The notes under the pieces: generated by a model | Told to the model about the DNA's origin: nothing | Databases searched by the model: none | What the model saw: the letters and a program-made list of their open reading frames with translations, nothing else | From: JADZAI01 sp046348585 | GTDB lineage: Bacteria; Pseudomonadota; Alphaproteobacteria; Micropepsales; Micropepsaceae | Reading direction: 5' to 3' | Assembly (NCBI GenBank): GCA_046348585.1 | Contig: JAXMDZ010000001.1 | Location: 310,001 to 374,000 of the forward strand | DNA: 64,000 nt | Shown: in pieces, positions 1 to 8,398 of the stretch | Layout: each line of letters opens with the position of its first letter | Numbering within the stretch: position 1 is the first letter of the stretch | Program-made: the position numbers and the translations under genes

Positions 1-978
1 GGCGGCGTCGGGCGTGCCGGCCATGTTGTTGTCGGTCGCCCAGTGGGCGTGGCTGGCGAAGCCCAGCAGCTTCGCCCGCTCGGCCCTCAGCTTCAGGATG
101 TCGCGGATGACGCCCTTGTTGTCGGTCGCCCCGTTCTTGTCGCCGCGGCTGGTCCACATGCGCCAGCCCTTCTCGCGCAGATCGCGGCGGGTGGAATAGG
201 TCAGGAACGGCTCCATCGACGAGCGCGTATTGGCGATGGCCCACTTGCCCGCCAGGCCGCGCCCCTCGGCGCTCGCCCTGTAGCTCTCGATCAGGCCGGC
301 GTTCAGCCCCGCGAGATCGGCCTCGCTCTCCAGCACCAGCGCGTCCTCTTCCTCGTCGGTCAGCACATTCTGCCCGAACTTGGTGTAGAGCCCCGCGAGC
401 GCCTGGTTGATCTCCTTCATCCGCGCCTTGTCGGTGACGCCCAGCGCCGCCCCGCGCCGCACGAAGTTCTTGTAGACCGTCTCGGCGAGCCGCTTCTGCT
501 CGTCCGTCAGCCCGGCGCTCTCGCGCGCCTCGAAGACCGCCTTGATGCGCTGGAACAGCGCGTCGTTCTGCGTGATGTCGTCGTAGAAGGCCGACAGCAC
601 CGGCGACATCTCCGCCTCGACCGCCTGCATCTGCTTGTCGTTCAGCACCGAGGTGTAGATGTTGTAGATCGTCGAGGCCCGGTCCATCGCCCGGCCGGCA
701 TTCTCCATCGCCGCCAGCGTGTTCTCGAAATTCGGCGCTTCGGGGTTGGCGGCGATCGCCTCGATCTCGGCCCGGTTCAGGTCCATGCCCTTCATCAGCG
801 CCGGCTTGATGAGGTCGGCGGTGATCTTGTCGAAGGGCGGGAAGCCGCCATGCGCGCCGGTCCATACGTCCAGCATCGGGTCGGACGCCCCCTCGGCGGC
901 GAAAGCGGGCAGGTTCATCTTCAGGCTCCCGATCATGGCGGTGGCGGCGGCGGTCTGCAGAAACGTACGGCGAAGCAT
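1..978 (-). CDS. M3 family metallopeptidase (peptidyl-dipeptidase Dcp-like), N-terminal part
   Basis: This is the N-terminal 326 residues of a zinc oligopeptidase of the thimet/Dcp family; the reading frame runs off the left edge, so the HExxH zinc site lies outside the window. The start at 978 gives a twin-arginine leader (MLRRTFLQTAA) followed by a hydrophobic stretch and an Ala-rich cleavage region, implying Tat export to the periplasm. The body is the helical M3 N-terminal domain (IYNIYTSVLNDKQMQAVEAE, TVYKNFVRRGAALG, NTRSSMEPFLTYS). Known family role: cleavage of short peptides. The exact specificity cannot be judged without the catalytic half. Confidence 0.85.
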   Translation of the reverse strand, partial: MLRRTFLQTAAATAMIGSLKMNLPAFAAEGASDPMLDVWTGAHGGFPPFDKITADLIKPALMKGMDLNRAEIEAIAANPEAPNFENTLAAMENAGRAMDRASTIYNIYTSVLNDKQMQAVEAEMSPVLSAFYDDITQNDALFQRIKAVFEARESAGLTDEQKRLAETVYKNFVRRGAALGVTDKARMKEINQALAGLYTKFGQNVLTDEEEDALVLESEADLAGLNAGLIESYRASAEGRGLAGKWAIANTRSSMEPFLTYSTRRDLREKGWRMWTSRGDKNGATDNKGVIRDILKLRAERAKLLGFASHAHWATDNNMAGTPDAA

Positions 979-1044
979 GGAACGGTCCCCCGGCAAGGCG
1001 CAAATGTTACAGAAGTTCTAGGGCGGCGAACCCCCGAAGTCGCT

Positions 1045-1962
1045 TCACGGTGCCTTGAGCGCCGCGGCTTCCGGCACCGGCCCGCCCGCCAGCCAGGCTT
1101 CCAGCATGGCGTTGACGGTCTCGGGCGCCTCCTGCTGCACCCAGTGCGAGACGCCGGGCAGATAGCGCACCGTGAGATCGTCGACGAAGCGTTCGGTCCC
1201 GGCGACCAGCGACTTCTCCAGCGCCGTATCCTCCTCGCCCCAGACGACGAGCGTCGGCACGGCGACGCGGTTCTCGGCCGGGGCCATCTTCGCCCGTCCG
1301 GCCTTCCGCGCCGCGCGGTACCAGTTGATCATCGCCGTCAGCGCCCCGGGGATCGTCGCATTGGCGCGGTAGTGCTCCAGCACCTCGGCCGGGAAGCGGC
1401 TCTTGTCGACGGCCATATTATAGAAGGCGTCGGCGATCCCCTGCGCCCGGCGGCGGCGAAGCGCCCATTCGGGAATCCACGGCAGCTGGAAGAACGCGAC
1501 ATACCAGCTCTTGCGGCGCTGCTTCTTGTTGACGCCGATCTCCTCCATGAAGCGCACCGGATGGGGCACGTTCATGATGACCAGCCGCGACAGCGTGCGG
1601 ATCTTCCGCATCGCGCAGTGCCAGGCGACGATCGCCCCCCAGTCATGCGCGACCAGCATCGTCTCGCGCGCGCCCGAGGCGGCGATCAGCGCCTCGACGT
1701 CGGCGACGAGGTGGTCGATGTCGTAGGCCGCAACGCCCTTCGGCCGCGAACTCTTGCCGTAGCCGCGCTGGTTCGGCGCCCAGACGCGCCAGCCGAGCTT
1801 CGCCAGCAGCGGCCCCTGGAAGCGCCACGAAAATTTCGACTCCGGAAAGCCGTGCAGACAGAGCGCGAGACGCTCCGTGCCGCCGTCCGCGGCCGGATAT
1901 TCGTCCACCTCGAAGCTGAGGCCGTTCGCCTCGATCGTCCGCGTCGTCGCGCCCTCGCCCAT
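1045..1962 (-). CDS. alpha/beta hydrolase, epoxide hydrolase-like
   Basis: This is a 305-residue alpha/beta-fold hydrolase. The oxyanion-hole motif HGFPES lies near residue 37 and the nucleophile elbow AHDWGAIVAW puts an aspartate (D107) where esterases have serine, as in soluble epoxide hydrolases and haloalkane dehalogenases. The acid (GEEDTAL) and histidine (GVSHWVQQ) follow near the C-terminus. A cap-like helical region (about 140-215) lies between. The ATG at 1962 is chosen over longer upstream readings, which run into the HAD gene; only 5 bp separate it from that gene's stop, so the two are probably co-transcribed. The substrate is unknown. Confidence 0.85.
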   Translation of the reverse strand: MGEGATTRTIEANGLSFEVDEYPAADGGTERLALCLHGFPESKFSWRFQGPLLAKLGWRVWAPNQRGYGKSSRPKGVAAYDIDHLVADVEALIAASGARETMLVAHDWGAIVAWHCAMRKIRTLSRLVIMNVPHPVRFMEEIGVNKKQRRKSWYVAFFQLPWIPEWALRRRRAQGIADAFYNMAVDKSRFPAEVLEHYRANATIPGALTAMINWYRAARKAGRAKMAPAENRVAVPTLVVWGEEDTALEKSLVAGTERFVDDLTVRYLPGVSHWVQQEAPETVNAMLEAWLAGGPVPEAAALKAP

Positions 1963-1967
1963 CGCCC

Positions 1968-2669
1968 TCACCCGATCTCGCCGACCAGCGGCGGCAATTC
2001 TCCCAGATCCGCGATCCGGCGGAAGCGCGGCGCGTCCTCCGGCTCGTCGGCGTGCTCCAGCACCCAGGTCATCTCGTGCGGCACGAAGACGCCCCAGCTG
2101 CCCACCCCGATCGCCGGCACGATATCGGACTTCAGCGAATTGCCCACCATCATCGCCCGCTCCGGCCCGTCGCCGTGGCGGGCGAAGACGCGGGCATAGG
2201 TGTCGGCCGATTTCTCGCTGACGATCTCGACCGCGTCGAAGAAATCGCCGAGGCCGGAGGCGGCGAGCTTCCTCTCCTGATCGAAGAGGTCGCCCTTGGT
2301 GATCAGCACCAGCCGGTAATGCCCGGCCAGCGTCTCCAGCGTCTCGCGGGCATGGGGCAGCGTCTCGACCGGATGGCGCAGCATCTCGCGGCCCCAGTCG
2401 AGGATCGTGCCGATCACGTGGCCGGGGGCGTCGCCATTGGTCGCCTCCAGCGCCGTCTCGATCATCGACAGCGTGAAACCCTTGATGCCGTAACCATAGG
2501 CCGCAAGATTGCGCCGCTCCGCCTCCAGCAGCCGCGCCGGAATGTCGCCCGCGTCGGTGTGCTGGCCGATCAGGTCGGCGAAGCGCCGCTCGGTCAGGCG
2601 GAAGAACTGCTCGTTCTGCCAGAGCGTGTCGTCGGCATCGAAGCCGATGGTGGTGAGGTGTCGCGCCAT
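1968..2669 (-). CDS. HAD family hydrolase
   Basis: This is a 233-residue haloacid-dehalogenase superfamily phosphohydrolase. Motif I is FDADDTLW (nucleophile D11, acid D13). An alpha-helical cap (about 20-100) follows, then motif II in LVLITKGD and motif IV in MMVGNSLKSDI near residue 175. The architecture is that of small-molecule phosphatases of the YjjG/phosphoglycolate phosphatase type. It lies directly upstream of the epoxide hydrolase-like gene and diverges from the SRAP gene across about 100 bp. The substrate cannot be assigned. Confidence 0.85.
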   Translation of the reverse strand: MARHLTTIGFDADDTLWQNEQFFRLTERRFADLIGQHTDAGDIPARLLEAERRNLAAYGYGIKGFTLSMIETALEATNGDAPGHVIGTILDWGREMLRHPVETLPHARETLETLAGHYRLVLITKGDLFDQERKLAASGLGDFFDAVEIVSEKSADTYARVFARHGDGPERAMMVGNSLKSDIVPAIGVGSWGVFVPHEMTWVLEHADEPEDAPRFRRIADLGELPPLVGEIG

Positions 2670-2770
2670 GCGGTGGAAGGTCGCCTTGCGATCGGTGTTC
2701 GCGTTCCTGAATTTGGGGCCTAGATAGAGCGGCCGGCGGCGCGGCGGAAGACGCCGCCGGAACGGGAACG

Positions 2771-3472
2771 ATGTGCGGCAAGTTCACCCAGATGGCCTCA
2801 TGGGCCGAAATCGTCGCCTTCTCGCGGGCGCTGAGCGAACCGCCGCGCCCGGTCGCGGATAGCGGCGGCGGCGGCGAAGGGGGTGGCGGCGCGGGCGAGG
2901 ATGGCAACGACGCCTCGATCGTCGCGACGCCGATGCGCTTCGCCTCGATCATGCGGCTCGACCCTAAGGGCGAGCGCGAAATGGTGCCGATGCGCTGGGG
3001 CTTCTCCAAGCCGGGCGCGACGAGCCCGGCCCGCCCCGACTACATGCACGCCCGCGCCGAAACCGTCGATGTGCGCCCCGCCTTCGCCGCCTCGTTCCGC
3101 GAACGGCGCGGCCTCTGCTTCGTGCGCACCTTCAACGAGGGCGAGGAGATCGGCAGCCGCACGCGGCAATGGACGGTGACGCCGAAGGACGGACGCCCGC
3201 TCGCCATCGCGGTCGTCTACGAGGAATGGCGCAACGGCGAGATGTCGCTTCTCACCTTCGTCCAGGTGACGACCCCGGCCAACGCCCTCATCGCCCCGAT
3301 CACCGACCGGATGCCGGCGATCCTGCCGGAACGCGACTGGCCGCTCTGGCTCGGCGAGACGGACGCGCCGCTGGAGGCGGTGAAGGCCGCGCTCGTCACC
3401 TTCGAGGACCGCGGCGCCTGGGACTTCGCCCCCGAACCGCCAAAACAGCCCCGCCGCCGCCGCCAAGCCTGA
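2771..3472 (+). CDS. SRAP-domain protein (YedK/HMCES family), divergent
   Basis: This 233-residue protein belongs to the SOS response-associated peptidase family, whose members shield abasic sites by covalent attachment of Cys2. Here Cys2 is kept (MCGKFTQ), as are the VPMRWGF core and the ITDRMPAIL segment. Several canonical active-site positions differ: the usual His before DRMP is Thr, the usual N-A-R-x-E-T reads HARAETV, and FYEW is replaced by FNEGEEIG. A Gly-rich insert (about residues 35-48) precedes the core. It may be a distinct subfamily with altered chemistry. Likely monocistronic, followed by a REP-like double hairpin. Confidence 0.8.
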   Translation: MCGKFTQMASWAEIVAFSRALSEPPRPVADSGGGGEGGGGAGEDGNDASIVATPMRFASIMRLDPKGEREMVPMRWGFSKPGATSPARPDYMHARAETVDVRPAFAASFRERRGLCFVRTFNEGEEIGSRTRQWTVTPKDGRPLAIAVVYEEWRNGEMSLLTFVQVTTPANALIAPITDRMPAILPERDWPLWLGETDAPLEAVKAALVTFEDRGAWDFAPEPPKQPRRRRQA

Positions 3473-3510
3473 CCGCCCCTTGGCCTTCCCCTCCCGGAAA
3501 CGTCCCAAAC

Positions 3511-3560
3511 CCTCCTCATCCTGAGGAGGCCGCAAAGCGGCCGTCTCGAAGGACGCACCG
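3511..3560. repeat. REP-like intergenic palindromic element (two adjacent hairpins)
   Basis: Two perfect inverted repeats abut here: an 8-bp stem CCTCCTCA/TGAGGAGG (3511-3518 with 3522-3529, 3-nt loop) and a 6-bp stem GGCCGC/GCGGCC (3528-3533 with 3537-3542, AAA loop), followed by gtctcgaaggacgca. From memory, this layout resembles an intergenic repeat found in many alphaproteobacterial genomes. It sits 39 bp after the SRAP stop and could also serve as a transcript end or mRNA stabiliser. Confidence 0.6.
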
Positions 3561-3663
3561 CGCCCCCGTGACACCCGCCACAGAATCGCCCAGCCTCTCC
3601 GGCATAGATGCATCCCCCGGACGGCGCGCCCCCGCGCGCCGCCGCCGACAGGAGACGACACAA

Positions 3664-3879
3664 TTGCGCACGTTCCCGATGCAGGCTTTGCTGCCGGCCG
3701 CCCTCGCGGGCCTCGCCGTGGCTCTGGCGGCGTCCGGCGCGGACGCTGCCTTCGTCGCCGCCTCGGCGCTCGCTTGCCTCGCGCTGGCGCTGCGTCCGGC
3801 GCGACGCGACGCGATGCCCGGCGCCCCGCTCAGCGGCCGCGAATACGCCGAGCTGCGCCGCACCTATCACCACGCCTGA
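3664..3879 (+). CDS. small membrane protein, unknown function
   Basis: This short frame encodes 71 residues from a TTG at 3664, or 66 from an ATG at 3679. The TTG is preferred because a GGAG sits 9 bp upstream of it (3651-3654), while the ATG is 24 bp from it. The product has two Ala/Leu-rich hydrophobic segments (about residues 7-25 and 29-45) and a basic/polar tail ending RRTYHHA, suggesting a small two-helix membrane protein. I recognise no family. It converges on the uridine kinase gene. Confidence 0.45.
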   Translation: MRTFPMQALLPAALAGLAVALAASGADAAFVAASALACLALALRPARRDAMPGAPLSGREYAELRRTYHHA

Positions 3880-3892
3880 CGCGCGCCGGGCC

Positions 3893-4537
3893 TCAGCCGC
3901 CCTCGCCCGCCAGAAGCGCCGCGATCTCGGCGGCGAGCGCCAGCGCCTCGGCCTCGATCTCGCCGATCGCCCCGTGATTGACGATCACCCGCGCCGCGCG
4001 ATCGCGCAGCGGCTCGACATGCTGGCGGTGCATCGGCTCGACCACAGTGTCGAACTGATGCGCGGTCTCGTGCGCCGTGCGGCCGCGTTCGGCGACGTCG
4101 CGGGCGATGCGCCGCGCCCGGCGGATATCCGCCGAGGCCTCCACGAACACCGTCAGATCGGCGAGCGCGCGGATCTCGTCATGGCCGAGATTGTGGATGC
4201 CTTCCACGATCAGCACCCGCCCCGGTTCGATCCGCATCGTCTCGTCCGTGCGGTCGTGGACGGCGAAATCGTAATGCGGACAGTCGAAGCCCTCGCCCGC
4301 CCGCGCCGCCCGCAGATGATCCAGCAGCAGCGCGAACTCCTTGGTTTCGGGCCGGTCGAAATTATAGGTGGCGAGATCCTCGGCCGGACGCGCCGCGGCG
4401 GGCAGGTAATAGGAATCCTCCGTCACGATCGCCGCGCCGTGCTCGTCCAGCGCGGCGCGCAGGCGGCGCGCCAGCGTCGTCTTGCCGGAGGCCGAACCTC
4501 CGGCGATGGCGACGATGATCGGCCCGTCCCGCCTCAA
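3893..4537 (-). CDS. uridine kinase-family P-loop kinase
   Basis: This 214-residue P-loop NTPase of the uridine kinase/phosphoribulokinase family opens with IIVAIAGGSASGKTT (Walker A). It continues with TEDSYY, the substrate-side YNFDRPE and CPHYDFAVHDR, and VLIVEGIHNL, all uridine kinase hallmarks. It probably phosphorylates uridine/cytidine in pyrimidine salvage. No ATG lies near the conserved N-terminus; a TTG at 4537 overlaps the stop of the upstream SDR gene by 2 nt (TTGA), so it is taken as the start and implies translational coupling. Confidence 0.8.
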   Translation of the reverse strand: MRRDGPIIVAIAGGSASGKTTLARRLRAALDEHGAAIVTEDSYYLPAAARPAEDLATYNFDRPETKEFALLLDHLRAARAGEGFDCPHYDFAVHDRTDETMRIEPGRVLIVEGIHNLGHDEIRALADLTVFVEASADIRRARRIARDVAERGRTAHETAHQFDTVVEPMHRQHVEPLRDRAARVIVNHGAIGEIEAEALALAAEIAALLAGEGG

Positions 4538-5322
4538 CGCTTGGCGCGCCCGGCGACTGGATGCGAGGTCGAAAGCCCGCCGTCCACCGCCAGCGCCTGC
4601 CCGTTGACATAGGAGGCGTCGTCCGAGGCGAGGAAGAGCGCCGCATGGGCGATCTCCGACGGCAGGCCGTAGCGGGTCAGCGGATTGAGCTGGCCGATCT
4701 TGGAATCGGTGCCGCGGGCGCGCGCCTGATCGAAGATCGGCTTGGTCATGCCGGTCTCGATGAGGCCGGGGCAGATCGCGTTGACGCGGATGCCGGTGCC
4801 GTAGAGTTCGTTGGCGGCGGTCTGCGCCAGGTTGATGACCCCGGCCTTGGAGGCCGAATAGGGCGTCGGCCCCGCGCCCGAGCGGATGCCGGCGACCGAG
4901 GCGGTGCAGATGATCGAGCCCTTGCCCGCCGGGATCATCGCCTTCGCCGCGTGCTTCACCGCCAGGTAAGGCCCGATCAGATTGATGCGCAGCACCTCGG
5001 CCCATTGCGCGGGCGTCCAGTCGAGGAAGGCGGTCATGCCGCCGGTGATCCCGGCATTGGCGAAACAGGCGTCGAGCCCGCCATGTTCGGCGACGGCGCG
5101 CGCGATGAGGCTTTCGACGAACCCTTCGTCGCCCGCATCGCCGGTCAGCGCGAGGACGCGCCCGCCCGCCTCGGCGATCATCGCGGCGGTCTCGTGCACC
5201 GCCTCGGCCCGGTCGGCGATGACCAGCGCCGCGCCCTCGGCGGCGAAGAGCAGCGCGCTCGCCCGGCCGATGCCGCTCGCTGCCCCGGTGATGACGGCCG
5301 AACGGCCCTGAAGTCGCGCCAT
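4534..5322 (-). CDS. SDR family oxidoreductase
   Basis: This is a 262-residue classical short-chain dehydrogenase/reductase. The Rossmann motif TGAASGIG is at residues 11-18, NAGITGG in the middle, and the catalytic YSASK near 157 with an upstream Ser (CTASVAGI). The C-terminal YVNGQALAVDGG is typical of FabG-like SDRs. Asp in VIADRAE after strand beta-2 suggests NAD(H) preference (inference). The stop overlaps the uridine kinase TTG start. The substrate is not predictable. Confidence 0.88.
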   Translation of the reverse strand: MARLQGRSAVITGAASGIGRASALLFAAEGAALVIADRAEAVHETAAMIAEAGGRVLALTGDAGDEGFVESLIARAVAEHGGLDACFANAGITGGMTAFLDWTPAQWAEVLRINLIGPYLAVKHAAKAMIPAGKGSIICTASVAGIRSGAGPTPYSASKAGVINLAQTAANELYGTGIRVNAICPGLIETGMTKPIFDQARARGTDSKIGQLNPLTRYGLPSEIAHAALFLASDDASYVNGQALAVDGGLSTSHPVAGRAKR

Positions 5323-5380
5323 GTGATCCTCCCGTTTTTCTGCGGGCGGACTATAGCGGCGGCGGCGGGCAGCGTAAGCC

Positions 5381-5728
5381 TCAGCCGCTCACCGTCGCGG
5401 CGGCGAGCGCGGCGCGCCAGTGCTTGAGGCGCTCCTTCAGCTTCGCCTCCAGCAGATAAGGCGTCAGTTCCTCGGGCGGGAAAACCTCCAGCGGCTCGAA
5501 CGCGAACGCCGCCTCGCCCTCGGCCCGCCAGAGATTTTGCAGCGCCGGATTGGGAAACGAGCCGCTGCGCAGCGAGAACCAGAGGCTCGTCTGCTGGCGC
5601 GCGATGTTGCGCGACGGCCCAACGAAGACCGCGCCGGTCGCGGCGCAGCGCACCGCATAGATCCCGGCCTCGGGCTTTACCTCCTTGTAGGCGCGGGTCA
5701 GCGCCTTTCGCGTCTCCTTGCCGGTCAT
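5381..5728 (-). CDS. GIY-YIG nuclease family protein
   Basis: This is a compact 115-residue GIY-YIG domain protein. The motif appears as GIYAVRCAATGAVFVG (residues 22-37), with a basic segment SRNIARQQ and a C-terminal Glu-containing helix (YLLEAKLKER), as in small stand-alone members of the superfamily. The second motif reads V-F-V-G rather than Y-I-G, so catalytic competence is uncertain. The start codon lies 1 nt after the DUF2239 stop, so the pair is probably co-transcribed. Confidence 0.75.
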   Translation of the reverse strand: MTGKETRKALTRAYKEVKPEAGIYAVRCAATGAVFVGPSRNIARQQTSLWFSLRSGSFPNPALQNLWRAEGEAAFAFEPLEVFPPEELTPYLLEAKLKERLKHWRAALAAATVSG

Positions 5729-5729
5729 C

Positions 5730-6293
5730 TCAGCGCTCCAGCAGGCTGTGGATGTGGCGCGTCAGATCGGCGGGCCAGCCGCGCGTCGCCGCCTCCAGTC
5801 CCGCTGCGTCGCCCGCGAACAGGGCGCGGATCGCCGCCTCGTAGCCGGGCCGGTCGCCCGCCAGCGCCGTCATGAAGCGATAGGCGGCCTCGCGGGCGCG
5901 GCGGATGCGGTCCGCCTCCGCGCCGTCGCGCCGCGCCGCCTCGACGAGCTTGCGCAATGCGACCGAAGCGCCGCCCGGCTGCGCGGCGAGCCAGTCCCAG
6001 TGGCGCGGCAGCAAGGTCACCTCGCGGGCCACGACGCCGAGCTTCGGCCGGCCGCGCCCGCGTGGCGCATCGTCCGCGCGCGCATCCGGCGGGGCGGCCT
6101 CCGGCCGGCCGGCTTCGGAACGGTCGCGCTCGTCGATATCGACCACCTGCCCGGCCAGATCGTCGAAGAAGATAATCGTCTCGCCCGATGCCGCCCGATG
6201 GGCGCTGGCGGCGGCGATGGTCGGGGCGGGCGGGCCGCTGGCGATCAGGCGGCCGGCGGCGAAGGCGGAAAGACGGGGGGCGGCGTCGGACAT
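5730..6293 (-). CDS. DUF2239 family protein
   Basis: This 187-residue protein matches DUF2239 as I remember it: an N-terminal small-domain motif (FAAGRLIASG), GETIIFFDDLAGQVVDID, then a basic linker GRGRPKLGVVAREVTLLPRH, then helical WDWLAAQPGGASVALRKLVEAARR. The GRGRPKLGVVAREVTLLPRHW block is the family's hallmark and looks nucleic-acid-binding. Function is unknown. It leads a two-gene unit with the GIY-YIG protein; the ATG at 6293 is used because upstream codons are low-complexity. Confidence 0.75.
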   Translation of the reverse strand: MSDAAPRLSAFAAGRLIASGPPAPTIAAASAHRAASGETIIFFDDLAGQVVDIDERDRSEAGRPEAAPPDARADDAPRGRGRPKLGVVAREVTLLPRHWDWLAAQPGGASVALRKLVEAARRDGAEADRIRRAREAAYRFMTALAGDRPGYEAAIRALFAGDAAGLEAATRGWPADLTRHIHSLLER

Positions 6294-6346
6294 GGCCGCC
6301 CTATAATCGTCCGGGTAAAATAAGTCAATTTCGCCCGGATGAAATA

Positions 6347-8085
6347 TTATTCGCCGTCCACGACGAGTCCCGCCTTGCGCAGCCCGTCGAGGCAGCGCTC
6401 GGCCAGCGCCGGGGCATAGCCCCATTTGGCGAGGTCGGTGCGGGCGTTGAGACCGAAATCGGGATCGAGCGCGTTCAGCCGCTCCACCGCCTTGCGGGCG
6501 TTCTGCGTATCGCCCATCTGGCCGTAGATCATCGTCAGGTAGAACCACCAGCGGTAATGGTCCGGGGCGCGCATCCGCTCCGCATAGGCGAGCGCCGCCT
6601 TGTAGTCGCCGCGGTAATAGGCATCGAGCACCAGCGCCGTGTGGTACCAGCCGGGCCGCGCCGGGTTGTCGTCCATCGCCTGGCGCAGCAGCTTCAGCCC
6701 CTCGTCCCAGAAGCCGGCGATCGCCAGCTTCTCGCCGTAGTCGGCGACGATGTCGGGGTTGTTGGAATTGAGCCGCAGCGCCTCGGTCCCGGCGGCGCGG
6801 AAGCCCTCGATGTCGCCCTTGGCGAACAGCGCCGCATAGAGCGACTGGTAGGAGAGCGCATCGGTCGGGGCGAGGCCGACCGCTTTCTGCGCCGCCGCCA
6901 GGCCCCGGTCGCGGGGGTCCGATGCGCCGGGACGCACGTTGTAGTTGTAAAGATATTCGTCGAGATAGAGATAGGCGAGCGCCTGCCATGCGGCGGCGTA
7001 GCCGGGCGTCGCCGCGACCGTCCGCTCCAGGCAGTCGCGCGCCTCGAAATGCGCCTTGGGGTCGAAACTGCGCCAGTACTCATAGGTCAGCAGCACGCAG
7101 GCATAGCCGGTCAGCGTCTTCGGATCGGCCCCGGCGATCGCCTCGATTTCGCGTGCGTAGATCGCTCCATAGGGCTGCGCCAGCTCCCGGGCGGCGGTGC
7201 GGGCGATCTCGGTTTCGATCGCAAGCACCTGATCGGCCTTGTACTCCCGCTCATAAGTCTCCGACCAAACCGCCCTCCCCCCCGCGCTTCGATCAGCTGA
7301 AGCGTGACGCGGAGGGTGGGGCCGGCGTGGGCGGCGGCGCCGCGGAGAATGTAGCCTGCGGACGGGGGGTTGGAGCCGGTTTCCAGTGCGGACACATCGA
7401 GATCGTGGAACCGCGTCAGCTCGGTCAGAAGCGCGGTCGCCAGGCCGCGCGCGAAAGCGGCGCTGTCCGCGGCCTCGCCCAACACCTCGAGATCGGCGAC
7501 CGCGACGGCGCGTTCCATCATCCCGGCGGGCGGCGGCGGCGTCTCGGCGATCTGGCGGCCGGCGAGGTTCGACCAGACGAGATAGGCAAGGCCCAGCAAA
7601 GCGAGGCCGAGCCCGACCAGCGTCGCGATCCGGAAGCGCACGACATCGCGGTCGGCGCGCGGCGGCGGCGGCGGAGCGGGCGGCGCGGCTTCGCCTTCGG
7701 CGGCCTCGTCCGGCTCGGCCTCGGCAGGCTCCTCGACCGCGCCCCGGCGGCGGAAGGCCGGGACATAGGCGCCGCGCGGCAGCTCGATCACCACCGGATC
7801 GCCGTTCCCCGAGCCCTGGTAGTACTGCGCCAGCGCCCGGCGCAGCCGGCTCGCCTCCACCCGCACGATGGGGTCGCTCGCCTGGTCGAAATCGTCCGGC
7901 CGTCCGAAAACGTCCACGGCGATCGAATAGCCCTTGAGGGACGCCGCCCGGCCTTCGAGCGTCTCGGTCACGACATGGCGCAGAAAATCGCTGAGCCGCG
8001 TCGCCTGCGCGAACTCCGCACTGTCCAGGACGCGCTCCAGAGCGCGCCGCGCCTCGTCGGGCGCCACTTCGCCGCCGCTCGTCAA
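6347..8085 (-). pseudogene. frameshifted TolB/TPR-type membrane signalling protein with winged-helix-like N-terminus
   Basis: Two frames together make one protein of about 579 residues. Frame one (TTG near 8085, down to about 7270) has an N-terminal domain resembling the DNA-binding-like domain of 'adenylate cyclase/CadC-like' TPR proteins (RLSDFLRHVVTETLEG, DPIVRVEASRLRRAL), a Pro-rich linker, one TM helix (about 7565-7640) and a TolB-like part. Frame two (from about 7270 to 6347) continues with VWSETYEREYKADQ and TPR repeats. The break is at a run of seven C (7277-7283, plus strand); one extra base would restore ...EARGGRAVWSETY.... It may be a true mutation, a sequence error or recoding. 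The start codon is uncertain. Confidence 0.7.
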
Positions 8086-8228
8086 CCGTCCGTCCCCAAG
8101 ACCGCCGATTGAAGGGTTCGCAGGGCCGAACCCTTTGTGTTCAAAGGCGAACCCCGACACGATGGGCCGCCCCGGGCAAACGTCAAGGGGCGTTTTGAAA
8201 CAGGTTACATGCGGTAACACACTCCCGA

Positions 8229-8243
8229 TGCTGCACTGCAGCA
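8229..8243. promoter_or_regulatory. 7-1-7 palindrome, candidate operator
   Basis: TGCTGCA-C-TGCAGCA is a perfect inverted repeat about 145 bp upstream of the TPR signalling gene and 155 bp upstream of the small plus-strand ORF. The core CTGC-N3-GCAG resembles, from memory, the operator reported for alphaproteobacterial PhaR regulators. The binding protein is unverified. Confidence 0.4.
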
Positions 8244-8318
8244 CACTATTTCCATCCCGACCAGCGCGGCGAATGGGCAGCGTCGGTCGCGAAAACGAGT
8301 CCTCCCCTCGTTTTTCAG

Positions 8319-8358
8319 GACGGCGGCGGGGCCGACCCCAAGCGGCCCCGCCGCCGTC
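8319..8358. repeat. perfect 15-bp inverted repeat (hairpin)
   Basis: GACGGCGGCGGGGCC (8319-8333) pairs perfectly with 8344-8358 across a 10-nt loop. It lies in the presumed 5' leader of the small ORF at 8399, 40 nt before its start. Neither flank is a strong U-tract in the direction of a gene that would need terminating, so an attenuator or mRNA-stability role is as likely as termination. Confidence 0.55.
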
Positions 8359-8398
8359 TTCGTGTCCTGGAGACCCCGGAACCGCACAAGGCCCTATC

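Larger units (their letters stand above)
8086..8398. other. 313-bp divergent intergenic region
   Basis: This gap separates the frameshifted TPR gene (minus) from the small ORF (plus). It holds a CGCCCC/GGGGCG hairpin followed by TTTTG (8168-8196), a perfect 7-1-7 palindrome (8229-8243) and a 15-bp-stem hairpin (8319-8358). No coding frame is convincing. Confidence 0.6.

Noticed and set aside
43..2199. 718-residue plus-strand frame opposite the M3 peptidase and hydrolase genes
   Set aside because: Arg/His/Gln-rich shadow of minus-strand genes with clear family motifs; no domain of its own.
3664..3879. Reading the small membrane protein as part of the 236-residue frame starting at 3169
   Set aside because: The upstream part overlaps the SRAP gene in another frame and crosses the palindromic repeat; a local RBS supports the short form.
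8168..8196. CGCCCC/GGGGCG hairpin with TTTTG as a terminator
   Set aside because: No plus-strand gene lies upstream to be terminated; kept only as part of the intergenic description.
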